Source: Amphiura filiformis (Eukaryota; Echinodermata; Ophiuroidea; Amphilepidida; Amphiuridae). Taken from it: DNA of 64,000 nucleotides. Of the stretch, positions 1 through 12,879 are shown piece after piece. Position 1 is the first letter of the stretch. Each line of letters opens with the position of its first letter. The notes under the pieces were generated by a model. It had not been told where the DNA came from, did not search any database, and saw nothing but the letters and a program-made list of their open reading frames with translations. Made by a program: the position numbers and the translations under genes. The DNA lies in assembly GCF_039555335.1 (NCBI RefSeq), contig NC_092639.1, forward strand, positions 32,086,353 through 32,150,352, given 5' to 3'.

Positions 1-727
1 AAGTTATAGACTCGTTACTACCTACAATGTCAAAATATTTCACATGGAATTTGGTTATCGATAATGTAATCATCCATGCGTTGAACAGTTGAAAAGGTTA
101 ATTTAAAGTTGACATAATGTTAGTCTCATGACCATAAGTACTTAAAGCTCGCTATTACACCTGCAAGTTTATTTCCAGAGGGAGACCAAATTGTATCTGT
201 TGCCTATACTTTTGTACATAGATATAATTTATCTTATTTTCGAACTCACATTATGACGTCATAGAAACATTATGTGGGAAATGTGTGTACTTATTTTGGT
301 ATCACTGGATAAACAGGGATCCATACTTATACATTGGTACCAAATATAAAAAGTATGTGACAGTTTGTAATAGAGGATTAGGGGGATTGCCACCCCCTCA
401 TAGAAAAATAGAAAAATTATGATTAAATAGCAATTCAATTAATGCAAATCACAATTTCCAAAAAACATATGTATGAGAACAAATTTATATAAAATATTTA
501 CACAGAAAAATTATGATTAAATAGCAATTCAATCAATGATACAAATTTAATTTGTACAAAAAGTTAATTAGAGTACCAGTAAATTAACTCAGCAGATTTT
601 GAAAACGAGAAGAGAATAATATGAAGGGGTGAAAAAAAATAAAACATGTGAAGGAGAGGTCAAATAAACCCGAAGGGCTTTAAGGCTGGTCCCACCTTAG
701 CAAATTTGAAAGGGAAATATTAGAATA
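1..727. other. No gene seen; partial copy of a dispersed repeat
   Basis: Positions about 197-330 (ATTATGACGTCATAG, ACTTATTTTGGTATCACT) match the right part of the inverted-repeat element at 18866-19492. A 35-bp direct repeat (GAAAAATTATGATTAAATAG...) occurs at about 408 and 504. No exon is apparent. Confidence 0.5.
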
Positions 728-1485
728 AAATGCGTTGGGAGCAGAATTTATTTCTGCTCATTTTGACACCTCATTTGTAGCAATTGACTAAATGTGACGT
801 GTCATGTCAAAAGGAGACACTTTTGGGCAGGATCGTAAATGGAGATATAGCCAAAAATCTGCCTGGGTGATTTTTTTCATAATTTGAGTTTGTTGCGAAT
901 TTGTGATGTTATTAATGTTAAAAATATTGTCTGATAGTTTCAGACCAGAATATAACTGGCATCTTGTATTGTTTGAGACACTTTTCAAGGCAATTCCTAC
1001 TCTCAACATTGTCAATAATATTTTTAAAGGCAGATATCTCAATTTCCAATTTTATAATACCATAACTTACGAACTGAATATCTTCGCTTAGGAATGTCTG
1101 ATTTCATTGGGGAAAGCGGCGTTGTGGAGCAAAATATCTATATATTTAAGATATGTAAAAACCTCCAAATCGATAACCTGCCCAAAAGTGTCTCCTTTTG
1201 ACATGACACGTCACAAATATTGACATCACAGTGTACATTTAAATCAATGTAGCCCAAGATTTGAAAGTTGCAGTAAATTTTATTGATTTTGCATTCAGTG
1301 TAATGGAAGGAAATCTGTGTAATGATATCTGAGTGTTTTTGTATTGTAAGAATTTGTACCTAGGTGCAACTTTCAAATCTGGACCTCACTACATTAAATT
1401 GACCGGTGTTTATTGTTTTCTGGGCTATCGTATCAAATGAGGTGTCAAAAAGCGCAGAAATAAATTCAGCTTCCAACGCATTTTA
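728..1485. mobile_element. Two nested inverted-repeat elements
   Basis: The outer ends are AAATGCGTTGG and CCAACGCATTT, each followed inward by an AAATAAATTC-type stretch and a 'TTTTGACACCTCATTTG' arm. Inside, 793-831 and 1177-1215 are exact 39-bp reverse complements (TGTGACGTGTCATGTCAAAA...). The short internal ORFs are not genes. Confidence 0.75.
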
Positions 1486-1638
1486 CAGATTTGCAATACA
1501 ATAGTCCCTTTTTGAATAATGACCATTATTTAAGGGGGTGAGTTACTTTTTTTGAGATGTTTATATAATACATTGTAGTGTACAACAAGAACAACAACTT
1601 TGAAGTGTTTGTACATGAAGAAACTCTACCACTCCCGT

Positions 1639-1639
<1 letters not shown>

Positions 1640-1690
<51 letters not shown>
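1640..1690. repeat. (CT)n microsatellite
   Basis: About 25 uninterrupted CT units. Confidence 0.95.
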
Positions 1691-1692
<2 letters not shown>

Positions 1693-2190
1693 TGAATGAA
1701 ATCAAGTAGTTTCGCGTTAATGCAGTTAATACCGCACACGCGAGTTTGAAGCTGTTTGGGCGAAATCCATTCCCCGCCTCGCCTATGTAGATAATCATAA
1801 TATGACCTATTTTTGCGTGATTACACACACATAAGTATGGCATGATGCCTAACACTTTTGGCAACACTGACTGGTATATTTCGATGCTAGACTATTTTCG
1901 CGAGCAAGTCACGCATAGACGTAAGTACACACAAGTAAAGTAATGAAGCCGTGCAGTTTCTCGTGAATTTTGGACCGTAAAATTTAGATACTTCTTTTGT
2001 CTAAATGAGCACGTACCCAGTTTCGAAGTCAGAAATTTACATAACTTACGAAAACGAATACGAACATTCACTTGCTTCAAGTTATTAGTAAGTGACAATA
2101 GGCTAGAATAAAAGATTGGTCACACTACCTAGGAGACTTATACTTCAGAATAACAATGGCATATGAAAACCCTAACCCTAATCGCCGTAG

Positions 2191-3087
2191 AAGTGATGAT
2201 GTAACATGATTAACTACCATAGCAATAGATGAATACAATTTTTGAATATATCGCCCTGCACTACATTAAAGCATGGTAGAACAGGGTAAACACCTGGATC
2301 GTAATTCTATAGGATATCATTATCATGCTGATCATTTGCACATGTAATTTTAGTATCTTTTAAAAGAGCCGCGTTGTATTCAATCTATGATTGCTGACAC
2401 ACAGGTGATGAGTATAACCTGCTTGTAGTGCAGTGTTATATCTTCAAAAAATTGAATACCTGAGTGGAAGAAGGGCCCAACACCATTTTTTTACAAAAAT
2501 GAGTTTGACCCAGCATTTTATTGCCAGCAGACTGTTCTTCCTTGTGTGTGAAAGATGAGCCAAAATTCACTCTCTAAATAGTCTTCCATGTACACTTAAT
2601 CATGGTTTTCATGGAAGAAGGGCCCAACTCCATGGAGTTGGGCCCTTTTTCCACAAATATTAGATTAAAGAGGAATTTTTTTCATCCATGAAATCTGTTT
2701 ATCACTACAATAAATTTTCTTGTTAACATATTACATGCTTCTACTTGTGCAAATAATTTATAATTTCCAAATTTATAACACATCTGCTCACGGAACTGGA
2801 ACTTACAGTATATCAGTGGAAGAAGGGCCCAACTCCAGCTCGTATTAAGACCTGTACCGTTGCCATGGAAACATTATATATAATTTCGAATGTATGTAAT
2901 ATTGTATATTCATGTATTAAAGGTACCCTGAAGATGAAAACATTCTGTCTATAAAACTTTTCCAAATATTAAGTTTTTTCTTAATATCTCAAAAACAGTT
3001 TTGATGGAGTTGGGCCCTTCTTCCACTCAGGTATTCAATTGTATTCATCTATTGCTATGGTAAGTAATCTTGTTACATCATCACTTG
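2191..3087. mobile_element. Inverted-repeat element with a second foldback inside
   Basis: Outer arms: AAGTGATGATGTAACATGAT on the left and its complement at the right end (TTGTTACATCATCACTT), each continuing into a CCATAGCAATAGATGAATAC arm related to the GCTGGCGAAG family. Inside, 2458-3032 is bounded by CCTGAGTGGAAGAAGGGCCC and its complement. Within that, 2618-2647 is a perfect 30-bp palindrome centred on CCATGG. Confidence 0.7.
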
Positions 3088-3507
3088 TATGGCGCATTGC
3101 AAATATTTCAACAACGATAGGTTTCTCCAGCTGTCTAGCATTTTTAGTTTTTGAAACGAAAACTGAAAATCTGACAAGGCCAAATGTACGAGTAAATAAA
3201 ATTTAGGGCGACACGACATTCTCCGTATGAATAGTTACGAGTAGGCAGACACTTGAGTTTACCAAGAAATGACAATATGTTTAGGTACAACTTTGAGATT
3301 TGTATCTGTTTTTTATCCCATTTTCATTCCTAGGCTTAATACGACAGCAACATTATGCACTTAAAGCAAGTGAGGTGTACTATGCAAAACATAATTGTTG
3401 GTGTTTTAGAGGGTTGGGTGTTTGTTTTTGCTATTTTTTAGACGTGGTCCTCTTTCCGTGAGGTATTGAACATTGAACATGTTGAAGTAAACTCGCCTTT
3501 TGCCCTT

Positions 3508-4193
3508 CCCAGCAAACACAAAACGTTTTCGACATCAATTGCAAAAGGTTATAAAAGGTTGTCAGAAAACGTTTAAATGTCGGGTTATATAAAGGGTATA
3601 TCACGAGTATAAAACGTTTTCATAACCTTAAAACATTTTTTGATAATCTACTGCTCAGCAAACAAATACAATTTACAGAAAACGTTTAAATGTCGGGTTA
3701 TATAAAGGGTATAAAAACGTTTTAATAACATTCCAAAAACATTCTTGAAAACTTGATACAAAACATAAACAGAATGTTATTTTGGGGTTGAAAAAATATT
3801 TTGCGAAAAATGTTTGCCCAAAATATTTTTAATAACGTTTTAAAAACGTTTTCATGACCTTTATATAACCCGACATTTAAATGTTATTAAAAGGTTTTGA
3901 AAAAACATTTTAAGAACATTTCTGTGTTTGCTGGGTTCAAATATTTTAACATAATGTTATTTAGGTATTGACACAATATTTGGCAAAAATGTTTGCAAAA
4001 ATAGTTAACAATAACATTTTTTGAAAACATTTAAAAATGTGTTTTCATACAAAACGTTTTAAAACGTTATCATGACCTTTACATAACCCGACATGTTAAT
4101 GTTATTAAAACCGTTTTTACCTAAACCGAGAGCCAAAATATAACTTATTTAAAACGTTTTTAAAACGTTTGTGTGTTTGCAGGGTTACCATGT
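3508..4193. mobile_element. MITE cluster with CCCAGCAAACACA ends
   Basis: It starts CCCAGCAAACACAAAACGTT and contains a matching inverted end at 3935 (TGTGTTTGCTGGG) and a second at about 4190 (GTGTGTTTGCAGGG). The interior is made of AACGTTTTAA-type palindromic words. The same family occurs at 37983-38754. Confidence 0.75.
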
Positions 4194-4681
4194 TAAGAAG
4201 ATCATAAAGCATTTCATGCATTGAAGCATAATACCCCGGCCGGAAAGGGCAGGAAATTCTCGCCATAATTAAGGCCTCTATTGACGTATTTCAATCACAA
4301 ATGGTTAGGGATTGATTTCACCGTTTAACGAGTTTTTAATGACTTAATCACAACGTTCCGTTAGTTCAGTTAAAGGCATATTCAGGGAGTTGCTGATCCG
4401 GCGGATTGTAAAAATCATCAAAATTCAGATTTTGGCACCTTTGTTATTGTCATCGTAGATGTGCTTACATTGCCTACAGGTGGTTAAGCCGAAAGTCGCT
4501 TATTTTAAAAACACAAAATGGAACAATTTGTAATTTCTATACTTTAAGGGCGAACCGTGCTTTGGATTCCAGAGGGAGGGTGTCTGTAAGAGGCACAGCC
4601 ATCAGAAAATGAATAACTGAGATCGCGAGCCAAATACACTTACTGCAGTAATTTTCCAAGTCTTTATAAAAATTAGGCATA

Positions 4682-4746
4682 GGTGGGAATCGAACCCGGC
4701 ACCTTTCAGTTCTGAAGCAACGGATAGTACCACTAAACCAACTTCC
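4682..4746 (-). mobile_element. tRNA-like sequence (SINE head or tRNA pseudogene)
   Basis: The - strand reads GGAAGTTGGTTTAGTGGTAC, an A-box-like D arm, and later GGTGCCGGGTTCGATTCCCACC, a perfect T arm with B box. The acceptor stem does not close well and an AAAT microsatellite follows nearby, so a functional tRNA is unlikely. Confidence 0.5.
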
Positions 4747-4861
4747 TATCTGCACTAACACCTGTGATATTAATTCTTGATATTGCGTAACGATAAAAGT
4801 CCCACAACTAAAGTAGCAATAAATAAATAAATGTGTCAGTTCTCTCGAGCCCCAAAACGTC

Positions 4862-5000
<139 letters not shown>

Positions 5001-5400
5001 GCATATCTTGACAGCTGATAAAGACTCAACCCTAAATAAACGCTCAGAACTGGTATCAAAATGCAGACATAAGGAAAATACAAACTCAGTGACTTTGGAG
5101 TAACATGACATTTTTCTTGATTGGCCAAGTGATTATTGGTGGTTTTCGCAACTTCAACTAACTCTTGTTATGATGGACTATTGTAGCTTAAGTTCAAGCA
5201 GTTTATGTCAAGTGTATAACGATTGTATTTATATATGTGTGTGCTTGTACTGTAGTTTTAAGACCAGTATGCCTGATAATTCCATCATGGATGAAACTGC
5301 CAGTTGCATAAAAAATTTTTGCATTACTTCTGTTTATACTTACGCTCTCCTTTACGGATCGAGCACTTTGTTTACTGGCAAGTCAACCTTATCTACTTCG

Positions 5401-5452
<52 letters not shown>
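5401..5452. repeat. (AAAT)n microsatellite
   Basis: About 12 units of AAAT, immediately 3' of a unique segment. Confidence 0.95.
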
Positions 5453-5504
5453 ACAAAAAGAAATTATAGAAATTATTTTCTATAAAGCAGCATAAGAAAA
5501 ATGA

Positions 5505-5560
5505 TGGACGCACGGTTTCGAAAAAGCGACGCCTTAGACCGCTCGGCCACAGAACCACAC
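5505..5560 (-). mobile_element. tRNA-like fragment
   Basis: The - strand reads GTGGCCGAGCGGTCTAAGGC, a canonical class II (Leu/Ser) D arm and A box, then CGTCGCTTTTTCGAAACCGTG. The T arm is degraded. A tRNA-Leu/Ser-derived pseudogene or SINE remnant. Confidence 0.5.
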
Positions 5561-6790
5561 AGCCTACTAGATGTCAAAGAAATATATTAACCTATAACGT
5601 TACGCAATATTGGCACATGCAACGGGCACATGTCTGCGGATAAAGATCAAGCATAATAGAAAGGCGCACAAGGGGTCTATCCCTGAAGTCATACTAACCA
5701 AACGGTCATTGACATGTAACCAATTCTTTGTATACCTTGATACAGTCAATATAATTATACAAAGAAGTATACTATTAGGCGTAGACGCAATCATCAATGC
5801 GGGATGTATAAAACCATAGTCGCCACTCGTGCACTTTTTTTAGTCTACGGCTATTCTGAAAACAGCCTTGAACCCTGAATTCAGAGGTAAATTTTGGGTT
5901 GTTACATGGAATTCAAAGTAATTATATCATGAAAAAACCCACCGAGAGGACTACGATACTTATTCAGAGCCAATCTACATTCTGTTATTTACAAAAGCCG
6001 ACGATCAAAAATAAAATTATAAAAGGAGCAGGACAAGATATCAACGTTAATCCCGCTAAGCCTAAAATCGCATCGAAAACGCCAAAATGCAGCACAAAAT
6101 TTATAATATTACTAAATCTCCAAAACGAATTGTAACGTAGGTATGCAGAAAAGAGTTGTATTAGTAATAACAAAGTATGTGCAAAATTATTTGTCTTTGG
6201 CATGTCGCTTTTTGAAATATCACCAATATCAAATTTCGGAAAAAACGCCCCACTGAAATTTTAAAACAAACATGAACCTTCCAAAATAAATGCACATTTT
6301 GCACTTGGTGCAATTGGTGAAATTATCTAGATGTATATGGAGCTTCAACTTTGCCCATTGTTGTTTTCCTTGTTTTTTGCCATTTTTTAACAGCAAAAAT
6401 ACCTAATCACAATTTTAACAACTCTTAGGCAATTTATAAACAATTGTAACTTTTTTACATCTGATCACTGTTCGCTGAATGGGCCTTTAAGTTTTCAGTT
6501 CTGTAGGGAAGAAAAGGGCACTGCACATGCGCTTACTTGTATTTCCAGTCTGGAATTGAACTGACCCATAATTCCGTTTACTTGAAGGGAACTAGGGGCA
6601 AATGTAGTAGAATTACTCAGCGTTGTATATAGTTTATAGGCTAAGAAATAGAAACTGTTATTATTTTCATTTAATTGGTTACGGTAAATTAAGTAAATTT
6701 CCTGGAAACCGGCTAAAGGATATCAAGTCAACAGCGATGTTTAACAGAACATAGTGATTCACTGCAGACGAGCATACAACCAACTTGAAC

Positions 6791-6860
6791 ATGGATTTAT
6801 GTGTTGTACTTGTGTATATATTTGCAGGAATATTACTGTTGTCACAAGGCGCTGCTAAAC
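6791..6860 (+). CDS. Gene A exon 1: signal peptide of MAM-domain membrane protein
   Basis: First coding exon of a type I membrane protein. The ATG is in good context (GAAC before it, G after it). It encodes 23 residues with a hydrophobic run (LCVVLVYIFAGILLLS) ending in small residues (QGAAK), a typical secretory signal peptide. It ends in phase 1 at a consensus GTGAGT donor at 6861. The first base of the next codon (C) joins exon 2 at 9913 to give Arg24, in frame with the MAM domain. Assembled over six firm exons, the protein is signal peptide (1-22), MAM domain (about 28-184), short juxtamembrane stretch, and a transmembrane segment (about 232-258), followed by an uncertain cytoplasmic tail. 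I know no specific orthologue. A 5' untranslated exon could exist upstream. Confidence 0.75.
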
Positions 6861-6904
6861 GTGAGTATTTAAGCTCGAGATAACCATTTGAAAAGCAATA
6901 GGAT

Positions 6905-7185
6905 TTTAAACTTCTACAATTACGACTACAATTGCGATTTCGACTACGACTACAAATATGACTACGATTACAACAATGGCTACGACGACAACTTCACGAC
7001 TACGAATACGACTATGACTACAACTACGATTACGACTACGACTACGACTACAACTACGATTACGACTACGATTACGACTACAGCTAAGATTACGACTGCA
7101 ATTACGACTACGACTACAACTATGACTACAATTACGACTACAGCTATGACTACGACTACTCAATATACTACTTGCTACAATGCTA
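6905..7185. repeat. Degenerate TACGAC/TACAAC/TACGAT trinucleotide-hexanucleotide repeat
   Basis: A 280-bp tract in intron 1 of gene A built of (AC/T)TACGA units, open in several frames on both strands only because of its periodicity. It begins about 45 bp after the exon 1 donor. Confidence 0.9.
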
Positions 7186-7468
7186 CTACTAATGTCATTT
7201 AAATCCTTGTTCGAAACGAAATTATTTCAGGTAGCTTGTTGTTCAATTGGAATATTGAAATGCTTGTGTTTGTTAAATACTACGTGCTTCGTGTTTCTCA
7301 GCAATATTTAAAAAGAGGGTACATTTGCACGTGTTTTATCAAGCCATTCAGTCCGCCATTCAGTTAACCACAGAAGCAACTTGTTTATGTAGATGTTACT
7401 TAGATACTAAGCCGGGATTGACTCCCAATGGATATATTTAAACATGACAGGATATGGAGGCTCCGACA

Positions 7469-8470
7469 TTACGCAACCAAATGCTCAATGTTACGTAGAA
7501 TACACATCATCCCAGAATCTGTGGTTAAAACCTATTCTTGTATTGGCATTTTCTACAAAAAAATGCAATTTTTGCTGAAAATATGAAGTCCACTTAATAA
7601 ATAATGAGACGGAACATTTACGCAACCAGACACTGAATGGTTTATTTAGAACATGTAGAACACACATCCAGTAATCTGTGGCTAGAAACTATTCTTGTAA
7701 TGGCATTTTCTACAAAAAAATGCAATAATACTTGTTCTATACAAGGACTGAAAATATGAAGTCAACTTAATAAATAATGAGACGGGCAATTTACGCAACC
7801 AAACGCTGAATGGTTATTTAGAACATGTAGAACACACATCCCAGGATCTGTGGTGTGGTTAAAACCTATTCTTGTAATGGCATTTTCTACAAAAAAATTC
7901 AATAATACTTGTTCTATACAAGGACTGAAAATATGAAGTCTACTTAATAAATAATTAGACGGAAATTTACGCAACCAAACGCTGAATGGTTATTTAGAAC
8001 ATGTAGAACACACATCCCAGGATCTGTGGTGTGGTTAAAACCTATTCTTGTAATGGCATTTTCTACAAAAAATTCAATAATACTTGTTCTATACAAGGAC
8101 TGAAAATATGAAGTCTACTTAATAAATAATTAGACGGAAATTTACGCAACCAAACGCTGAATGGTTATTTAGAACATGTAGAACACACATCCCAGGATCT
8201 GTGGTGTGGTTAAAACCTATTCTTGTAATGGCATTTTCTACAAAAAATTCAATAATACTTGTTCTATACAAGGACTGAAAATATGAAGTCCACTAAATAA
8301 ATAATGAGACGGGGAATTTACGCAACCAAACGCTGAATGGTTATTTAGAACATGTAGAACGCACATCCCAGGATCTGTGGCTAGAAACTATTCTTGTAAT
8401 GCCATGTCAACAAAAAATTCAATAATACTTGTTGTATACAAGGACTGAAAATATGAATAAATTAGACAGG
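7469..8470. repeat. Tandem array of six units of about 174 bp
   Basis: Unit starts (TTACGCAACC) are at about 7469, 7618, 7791, 7967, 8142 and 8318. Shared words are CTGAATGGTTATTTAGAACA, CCAGGATCTGTGG and GTTCTATACAAGGACTGAAA. The three middle units are nearly identical; the outer ones are diverged or shortened. Lies in intron 1 of gene A. Confidence 0.9.
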
Positions 8471-9780
8471 AAATTTGCCAAATGTATTAGAAGGGTAATA
8501 GAGATCTAAAGTTAGTTCAATTTAATGAATTTTGACGTTGCAATTTCCTGAAGAGCCCTATCTTGTTGTAAAAAGCTGCATACCGGGGCGCGGGGCTGTA
8601 TATAGGATTGTGTGTAGTATACTGACATTGCTTGAAGTGAAATTATGTGATGGATACTAGAGAGTGTCCACACTCTACAGGGTCTGCCTGAAAGAACTGT
8701 ACCCTCGTAAGCTCATTTTGTAGGTTTGATGCTCAAACCGAAAATGTTATGTTACACAGTAAAACAGCTTTCCTATAAACAAGGGTTGAGGCTTACGCGT
8801 TATATACTGTTTATGGAAACATTCAAACATTACAAATTAATGATGCTTAATCGTTGTTCTATACAGGGGAAAGAGGAATTACGCATCACACACTAGCACA
8901 ATTAAACATGAATTTACAAATAGAAACATGACATGCATAGGCAGATAATACCAGAGTAAAATCTCTGGACATTCCTGACTTGAAGCCTAGACCTCTCGCT
9001 TGTCGGACGAGCGCTCAAAATATGCTAGAAATTTTTTTTCTAATGTATAATAAAACATGCAAATGAATAGGGAATGACCCTTGATCCTAATTTGCATATG
9101 TGATATTAGGTGCGTCGCGTTGTCGTTAAGATACACAAACATTATTAAGGATTATGAAAACTCTCATTTTTTTGTGAAAAAATAAAAACAAATTCCTGGA
9201 AATTATGTTTTTTATCTATAACAGCCTAGAATTTTTTAATATATTTTTAAATCGTAATGAACAATTCTGATCATGTGTCAAAAGGACATTTCATTTGGGA
9301 ACTTCTGTGCCATAGGTATCTGTGAAGATATAGGTATTTAATTTTGTACTTGTCATGAGGTTGCATCACTTAAGCTTAAGGTCAATATTCGCTCTCGGAT
9401 ACTCACTTGCGTGGATTTTGTAAGCGGAAAGAATTAACCCTATAACAGGAAGTAATAGCAAGTTAATTATACCCGTATACCTTTGACAACTAAAATACAG
9501 GTCAAAGTGTAAAATGCATTCACTATAAGAGAATTAATGGGAAATATTACTGATGAAAACACATGTTTTAATATGTTATAAACGTAATTATTGAACACAT
9601 ATACACTGATTTTACCGAAAAAGGGATGATGTTTACCACGACATCAAATAAAATGTGCCGTTTCCCACCATGTGGTATTCAAGTCTCGCGCCAGTGCCGA
9701 ACGTATGAAATGCACACTGAAATGTATGAAATAAAATCTAACTTCTGGAACAGACACGTCTTATTTGATTTTATGGTAAA
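8471..9780. other. Intron 1 remainder, nothing recognised
   Basis: AT-rich intronic DNA between the tandem array and the TTTA tract. No exon, tRNA or clear repeat was seen. Confidence 0.4.
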
Positions 9781-9805
9781 TGCTTATTTGTTTATTTATT
9801 TATTT

Positions 9806-9880
<75 letters not shown>

Positions 9881-9909
9881 TTTTATTTGTTTATTTTATT
9901 TATTTATTA
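9781..9909. repeat. (TTTA)n microsatellite abutting the exon 2 acceptor
   Basis: About 30 TTTA units end 3 bp before the acceptor AG at 9911-9912, so the repeat supplies the polypyrimidine/branch region of the MAM exon. Confidence 0.9.
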
Positions 9910-9912
9910 CAG

Positions 9913-10068
9913 GCCTTGTAGAATGCCACGTAAACAGTCTACGAGACTTTTGTGGCTTTGCTCAAGACGGACGTGATTCTTTTGACTGGTCAATAAAACG
10001 GTGGCATATCGATGTCAAACGTGATGTCAAACGACAAGCGGAGCGGCCGGAGGCGGAGGATCCTCACG
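9913..10068 (+). CDS. Gene A exon 2: start of MAM domain
   Basis: This 156-nt exon, phase 1 in and phase 1 out, follows an acceptor that sits at the end of a long TTTA microsatellite. It encodes residues 24-75. The segment LVECHVNSLRDFCGF, then DSFDWSIKRW, matches the N-terminal signature of MAM domains: a Cys, a short spacer, a Cys-Gly-aromatic, then an acidic-aromatic-Asp-Trp block. The two early MAM cysteines are Cys28 and Cys37. MAM domains are extracellular adhesion and dimerisation modules found in meprins, receptor phosphatases and many invertebrate surface proteins. The second half of the exon (about residues 55-73) is unusually charged and rich in Lys, Arg and Glu. The donor is GTGAGT at 10069. 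Confidence 0.8.
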
Positions 10069-12569
10069 GTGAGTTGATTGCAATGGTGGTAAGAATAGAT
10101 GGTCAAGGTAATAGGAACAACCGGTCAAGTGGACAATTTACTCCTGACCATAAATTTATAAATCAAAACAAAATTTAAAATCTAAAGGAAGTTATAACTT
10201 TTAAGTCTTATACGAGGACAGTGCATGAAAAAACAATGAATAATATTATTGAAATTAATCATGTTAACCAGGTGATTAATTTATTAGTTTAGGTCAGTTC
10301 GTTCGTAAATATTTGGGAAATTAAAAATCATTCAAACAAATATCCCGGTCAATTTTGGTCTTAATTAAAAATAGTGTGTGCAGTTGGAAAGTATCTTCGT
10401 CAGATCAGGTGTAAAATCGCTTTTACATTCAAATGAAAAGAGAAGAAAAATTGCAATGTTGCTTCAAAAGAACAAAAACTATGATGTGAATATGATGATT
10501 TGTTTATAGAAGTAGAATATATACTTGTACACTCTTATTTTCGCTATTTTGCCACTGTTTAAAATCTTATACAATTATTGCTTAAACCTTAACCCAATAA
10601 ATGCTTTAATGCTTTAAACAATTGCACGTTTAAGACTTTAAATGGCCTCCCTCTCTCATTGTACAGCTACTTTTTGTATAAATGTAACAATAGTAGAATA
10701 ACGGTTATATTTTAATCATGGATTCAAATATTTTCTAAGGAGACTCCCGTTTTAGTGTTTGGGAATTAGTCAGCAGAACTGGCAAGAAAACTTAAATTTC
10801 CACGTTTGCTATTGTTGGCAATATCAAAATGTTTATAGAAAGAAAAGTTTGTTTACAATAGCTGTTCCAAAAGGCAGCATTCTCCATACTTTAATTCCCG
10901 AGAAAATACAAAATATACAACAATACCTCATTTCAGCCTCTTATTTCCCTTAACAAAAACGACTCATAATTCAGCAGGTGACTTTTTCCCTTAACAAAAA
11001 CGACTCATAATTCAGCAGGTGACTCTAAACCATTGATTTTATGCTAATGCTGTAATCATGTGTGTGATATAACTTTTACATGTGTTGTTTGAAAGACAAA
11101 GGTACAGTGTTTATGTAATCATTGAGAAATACCATGAAAACAATCCATATATGGCGTCACAAGTCAACTCTTATTACATACTGACCGACCCTCGTATTAC
11201 TGAATGTATATACACTTGATAGTGTCCGTATTCTAAAAGATAATTTACCTTTCATGTTAATTTTAGAAAGTTCAAGGAATGTCACACATTCCGAAGAGCT
11301 TCAGTGAGAATATCAAAAGATCGAAGGCTAAAAAATAAATAACACGTGTAAAGATATACACGTGATTGATTATTTGGGTCAGTAAATCCGTAACCTTGGT
11401 GCACTTTCTCCTCAATTAAACTTCTGGTGAAAATTGGCACACTTCATCAAGATATAAAATCCGATATCTTTATCAACTATTAAGAGAGCGTCAAAATTTA
11501 ATGGAGAATCACTTTCCCCGGAAGCGGCTCTGATATTAGAGTCACGCGGTAGGTGTGACCAGCAAGTTTTAAAAATAAACGACTGATAAAGAAGACTAAA
11601 AAGATGTTACTGCCTCCGCGAGGCTATATTTACCCGTAACATTAATAAAGCCATAATGTACGATCTTATATTAAATATGAAATTAGTCATTTTTTTTTTC
11701 AAACCTGATTTTTGGGCATATTTGTAATATTTACACATGCATGTATCAACTTACACCTAAATGGAATCAGCTTATTTGCTGTGTTTGTAGGTCACGTCAA
11801 CAGAGCAATTTTGACATTAAGTCATTATGCCTGCCATAGAACTCCGTGTTAAACAACTAAATAGCCAGTGGAATTTCTTTCACTTTCCCTTGTTAAGCTT
11901 AAAATGGAAAATCACGGCAGTTATACTAATAATATTTCATCATTTTGAGTAAACGATAACAAAATTAAAATTTAGCAGAAATCGTACATTATGAGCTTAT
12001 TATAATAGTGCACTTCGTGCTCGGTGAGCGATTGGCTAAAAACCAATCATTAGCTAAAAACCAATCATGCCAATCGCTAATAGCTCAGCGATGTAATTAT
12101 ATTCAGCTATGAGTTTTCTTTCAAAAAAACAAAAACTAAATCTATTGTCACTGTATTGTTGTAGGTCGAGTCACTCAATGGTCTGTATAATGTATATACA
12201 TGGAAATAGTATAATAGTAGACTCAGGGACAATAAGATTGCATTCCTCCGTTGCATATTGAGATGAATTGATTTTATTCCTATAATGAAAATAGACTACA
12301 TGTTGTGATATGATGGTGTAGATTATTTTGATGTGATTATATTCTCAAACCCTTTAATATATACCGTTTGCGACACTTGCAGTTGAATACATGTGTTAAA
12401 AGAATATGATAAGCGTTACTGTGCGTGTTACAATTCCACACTGCGTCTTTTCTTGTGTTGGAAACGTTAAAAGAGGGTAATGAGTATGCGCAGATCGTAA
12501 AATTTAGTCATTTCAGCTGATAAATGGCAACGGTTGTGTGCATATTCTTGATCACAAAACAGGCTTTTT
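10069..12569. other. Intron 2, mostly unique AT-rich DNA
   Basis: A 40-bp direct repeat (CCCTTAACAAAAACGACTCA...) occurs at about 10947 and 10989. At 11530-11640 lies a copy of a dispersed repeat (GAGTCACGCGGTAG, AAACGACTGATAAAG) also found at 51845-51940 and 55040-55085. No exon recognised. Confidence 0.5.
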
Positions 12570-12787
12570 TTGGTTTTTGTTAGGGTAAATGAGGGGGGTG
12601 GGTTATGTATTGACATTTTGCGGTATATTTTGTTGTTGTTATTTTGATACTTTTTGTTGTTGTTAGGACAGGGGGTTCTTAATACAGGCCATCCGGCCTT
12701 CCGAGAACATCCTCATTCAATGTATGTGTTTAATTGTTGTGCTGTTATATTTTATATTTGAATGAAATAAAGATGAATGAATGATTG
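12570..12787 (+). mobile_element. 3' end of a non-LTR retrotransposon
   Basis: The segment ends in GAAATAAAGATGAATGAATG, a polyadenylation-like signal followed by short tandem ATGA units. This is typical of the 3' tails of L2/CR1/Jockey-type LINEs. The GGCCATCCGGCC palindrome just upstream (about 12687) could be the hairpin these tails often carry. No coding part remains. Confidence 0.45.
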
Positions 12788-12879
12788 TGCTTAGCCTGTG
12801 TCATCGGCTTATCTCGAACAAACTCGCCATGCGTGGCTGTTGAAGAACTAGTGGATTCGCCCTACTATCATGGCAATTT

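Noticed and set aside
6620..6640. TATA-like TGTATATAGTTTATAGG about 160 bp before the gene A ATG as a promoter
   Set aside because: Such words are common in AT-rich DNA and no transcription start evidence is visible.
6888..7202. Thr-rich and Arg/Ser-rich ORFs on both strands
   Set aside because: They translate a degenerate TACGAC repeat in intron 1; no splice-site support.
7469..8470. Possible CRISPR array
   Set aside because: Units of about 174 bp repeat over their whole length with no unique spacers, and the setting is a eukaryotic intron.
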